NCBI GenBank assembly: GCA_963786805.1
Contig: CAWBAK010000002.1
Coordinates: forward strand, 62,001 to 126,000
Direction: 5' to 3'
Length of the DNA: 64,000 bases
Origin: CALGFI01 sp963786805
GTDB taxonomy: Bacteria > Actinomycetota > UBA4738 > HRBIN12
Shown: positions 62,061-64,000 of the stretch, piece by piece
How positions within the stretch are numbered: the stretch's first letter is position 1
How the letters are laid out: each line of letters begins with the position of its first letter
Notes under the pieces: generated by a model
Told to the model about the DNA's origin: nothing
Database searches by the model: none
The model's input: only the letters and a program-made list of their open reading frames with translations
Translations under genes and position numbers: made by a program

Positions 62061-62962
62061 CACTTCGCCCCACTCGGATCGCCCGAGCCGGCGGCCGGCG
62101 GGTCGGCCGCAGCTGCCGGAGCCGCCGGGGGCTCGTCGACGCCCGCCACGCTGGGAAGCACCGACGCCGCCGTCGACGGTTCCCCCGGCGGGCCGGCCGC
62201 GGAGGCCCCAAGCGAGGCCACAGGCTCGGGCTCCGGCTCGATCTCGGGACCGGTCGCCCGGGTCACGACCGACTCCCGGCCGATCTGCCGGCCCTCGACG
62301 AGGGCGTCCGCGATGATCCGGGTCACGAGGGACACGGAACGGATCGCGTCGTCGTTGCCGGGGATGACGAAGTCGACCTCGTCCGGGTCGCAGTTGGTGT
62401 CGACGATGGCGATGACGGGCATCCCGAGCTTGCGGGCCTCGTTCACCGCGATGTGCTCCTTCTTCGTGTCGATCACGAAGATCGCGTCGGGCAGTCGCTC
62501 GAGGCTCTGCATGCCTCCGAGGTTGCGCTCGAGCTTCTCCTTCTCGTGGCGCAGACGGATCGCCTCTTTCTTCGGCAGGTAGTCGAACGCGCCGGTCCGC
62601 TCCATCTCGCGCAGCTCGCGCAGCCGGAACAGCCGCCGGGAGACCGTCTGGAAGTTCGTGAGCATGCCGCCGAGCCAACGCGTCGTCACGAACGGCATGC
62701 CGACGCGGGCCGCGTTCTCCTCGATGATGTCCTGCGCCTGCTTCTTCGTCCCGACGAACAGGACCACACCGTTGCGGCGGCCCAGATCGCGGACGAACTC
62801 GTAGGCCTCCTCGAGGCCCGTCAGAGTCTTCTCGAGGTCGATGATGTAGATGCCCGAGCGTTCCCCGTACAGGAACCGCCCCATCTTCGGGTTCCAGCGC
62901 CGCGTCTGGTGTCCGAAGTGGACGCCTGCCTCGAGGAGCTCGCGCCTGGTGACGACGGGCAC
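62060..62962 (-). CDS. rpsB: 30S ribosomal protein S2 with a Pro/Ala-rich tail
   Basis: Structural protein of the small subunit. Residues 1-235 are canonical (LLEAGVHFGHQTRRWNPKM, TRWLGGMLTNFQTV, VNEARKLGMPVIAIVDTNCD, PGNDDAIRSV). The ~65-residue tail is low complexity, and its residues 252-281 are coded by a copy of the dispersed palindromic repeat. The start is a GTG preceded by GGAGG. tsf overlaps its stop. Confidence 0.98.
   Translation of the reverse strand: MPVVTRRELLEAGVHFGHQTRRWNPKMGRFLYGERSGIYIIDLEKTLTGLEEAYEFVRDLGRRNGVVLFVGTKKQAQDIIEENAARVGMPFVTTRWLGGMLTNFQTVSRRLFRLRELREMERTGAFDYLPKKEAIRLRHEKEKLERNLGGMQSLERLPDAIFVIDTKKEHIAVNEARKLGMPVIAIVDTNCDPDEVDFVIPGNDDAIRSVSLVTRIIADALVEGRQIGRESVVTRATGPEIEPEPEPVASLGASAAGPPGEPSTAASVLPSVAGVDEPPAAPAAAADPPAAGSGDPSGAK
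62118..62207 (+). repeat. Dispersed palindromic repeat, copy 3 (inside rpsB)
   Basis: Best-conserved copy. The 67-bp core is 62124-62190. The arms GCCGGGGGCTCGTCGACG and CGTCGACGGTTCCCCCGGC are inverted repeats that can form a hairpin with a central variable part of about 30 bp. Identity is about 87% to the infB copy over 90 bp. It codes for part of the S2 tail (SAAGPPGEPSTAASVLPSV). Confidence 0.88.
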
Positions 62963-63112
62963 GTGCGCCTCCTTCCGGTTGTGTTCCTCCGCAGGCCTCT
63001 CCCCGACACCGGCCCGGCGAGCCGGGACCCCGGAGTCGGTCCTCCTGCGTGTGAGCTCGGTGCCATCGGCACCGGCGGAACGGCAGTCTACCAGCGCCGA
63101 TGCAGCGGCCCG
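62963..63112 (-). other. rpsB leader region
   Basis: A 150-bp leader. A 7-bp stem CGGTGCC/GGCACCG with a 3-nt loop lies at 63058-63074. A TAGACT hexamer at 63085-63090 (minus strand) may be the -10. S2 autoregulatory leaders exist in other phyla, but no known structure was recognised here. Confidence 0.35.
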
Positions 63113-63973
63113 CTACCGCCGGCCGCGGGCACGAGCGGGCCGAGCTCGCGCTGGCTGTCGCCGAGGGACGGGCTGATCGGGCACGTCCGGCTCGGCCACG
63201 ATCCAGCGGTAGGCGAACGCCGCCATGAACACGAGATGAAGGACGTTGAACGCGAAGACGACGATCCACGACGCGAGCGAGGGGTTCGCGGTGATCTCGT
63301 TCCCCGGCGTGACCAGCAGGGCGACGGGGAGCGAGACGACGAAATACAGCGCGCATAGCGTCAGATGACGGCCGCCGGGGAGCATCGCAGCCCGGCCCGA
63401 CCTTCGCAGGCTCTCGATGACGCCGCGGCCCTGGCGGATGGCCGCCGTGGGTGCGAACCCCGTGAAGAACAGACCCCCGACGAGGGCGGCGACCGATCCG
63501 AGGAACCCGATGCCCGGGCCGAGCGCCTGGAGCGCCGCTTGTCCGATGAAGATGAACGAGATCGATGCGAGCTGGACGGCCAGCTGGGTCGGGACCGCCC
63601 GGAGTCCGATCAATACGCCGTATCGGCTCGTCCGGCCGTCCACGATCGACTCGACGATCAGCCCCGCGAGGACGGCCGTCAGCACCGCCCGCACCACGCT
63701 CGCCACACCGAGGAAGATCAGGAAGGTCGTTCCGAGCCCGAACAGGCTCACACCGGTGCCGAGGTCGAAGTAGGTGCTGATCGGTGCCATCGCGAGGGTG
63801 TCCGAGAGCCGGCCCGGCGCCCCCTCGAAGCCGAGCGCGACCAGCAGGAGCCACGTCGCCGCGACCAAGACGACGGCGAGGACCACCAACACCGGTTGCG
63901 TGAGGACGACGAGGAACCCCCGGCCGAGCGAGCGGCCGAGCGTCGGGAGCGCCGAGTCCCCGGCGGACACCAT
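63113..63973 (-). CDS. Hypothetical multi-pass membrane protein (286 aa)
   Basis: No family recognised. About six hydrophobic helices are visible (around 20-48, 72-108, 125-150, 155-178, 205-230 and 238-262), with small-residue-rich loops and a basic C-terminal tail (PRRQPARARPARARGRR). It lies upstream of rpsB with 150 bp between, so it need not share its operon. The ATG at 63971-63973 is 27 bp from the window edge and nothing upstream can be seen. Confidence 0.75.
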   Translation of the reverse strand: MVSAGDSALPTLGRSLGRGFLVVLTQPVLVVLAVVLVAATWLLLVALGFEGAPGRLSDTLAMAPISTYFDLGTGVSLFGLGTTFLIFLGVASVVRAVLTAVLAGLIVESIVDGRTSRYGVLIGLRAVPTQLAVQLASISFIFIGQAALQALGPGIGFLGSVAALVGGLFFTGFAPTAAIRQGRGVIESLRRSGRAAMLPGGRHLTLCALYFVVSLPVALLVTPGNEITANPSLASWIVVFAFNVLHLVFMAAFAYRWIVAEPDVPDQPVPRRQPARARPARARGRR

Positions 63974-64000
63974 CGAGCCGCCGAAGAGCCCGGCCCGGCG

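Overview
The window is a high-GC bacterial chromosome segment that reads as Actinomycetota, probably an uncultured or deeply branching lineage. The evidence is gene order. The blocks nrdJ-nrdR-LysM-lexA, hflX-dapL-dapF-miaA-miaB-rny-recX-recA, cinA-rodZ-like-ftsK-rnj-dapA, dapB-M16-pnp-rpsO-ribF-truB-nrnA-rbfA-ylxP-infB-ylxR-nusA-rimP-proS and ispG-rseP-dxr-cdsA-frr-pyrH-tsf-rpsB follow the usual actinobacterial backbone. Having RNase Y together with RNase J, and an LL-diaminopimelate aminotransferase, argues against the best-known mycolic or Streptomyces groups. No rRNA, tRNA, prophage, insertion sequence or CRISPR array is visible. Almost all genes lie on the minus strand. The plus-strand exceptions are lexA-SIS, a 149-aa unknown, the adenosyltransferase, a SixA-like phosphatase and trpE-trpG.

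Layout. 1-3.4 kb: a frameshifted VOC protein and class II ribonucleotide reductase nrdJ behind paired NrdR boxes. 3.4-6 kb: nrdR, a LysM protein, lexA and a SIS protein, with three LexA boxes. 6-15.3 kb: hflX, dapL, dapF, miaA, miaB, rny, recX, recA, with a fourth LexA box inside the recA promoter. 15.4-25.5 kb: a secreted propeller/RTX protein, thpR, cinA, a RodZ-like protein, ftsK, rnj, dapA and a cobalamin adenosyltransferase. 25.5-35.8 kb: a lipoprotein, SixA-like, Eis-like and PIG-L proteins, dapB, an M16 peptidase, pnp, rpsO and a Ser/Thr kinase fused to two P-domains. 35.8-46.9 kb: a CapA-like protein and the translation-factor cluster ribF to proS. 46.9-50.1 kb: two tandem secreted paralogues. 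50.2-52.4 kb: a trp leader peptide, attenuator and trpEG. 52.4-64 kb: isoprenoid, phospholipid and translation genes, a two-component system and an unknown membrane protein.

How the genes work together. dapA, dapB, dapL and dapF supply the whole short aminotransferase route to meso-diaminopimelate. nrdJ needs adenosylcobalamin, and the adenosyltransferase at 24.9 kb makes it. lexA, recA and the LysM gene form a visible SOS regulon. ispG and dxr belong to the MEP pathway. infB, nusA, rimP, rbfA, rpsB, tsf, frr and rpsO form the translation core.

The most unusual signal is an imperfectly palindromic repeat with a core of about 67 bp. It lies inside three unrelated reading frames (infB, rpsB and the CapA-like gene), inverted in the third. 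Other points of note are a trpL attenuator with three Trp codons, an intrinsic terminator in the rimP-nusA leader, a kinase with two P-domains, and five single-base +1 frameshifts in otherwise normal genes. The frameshifts look more like sequence errors than gene decay.
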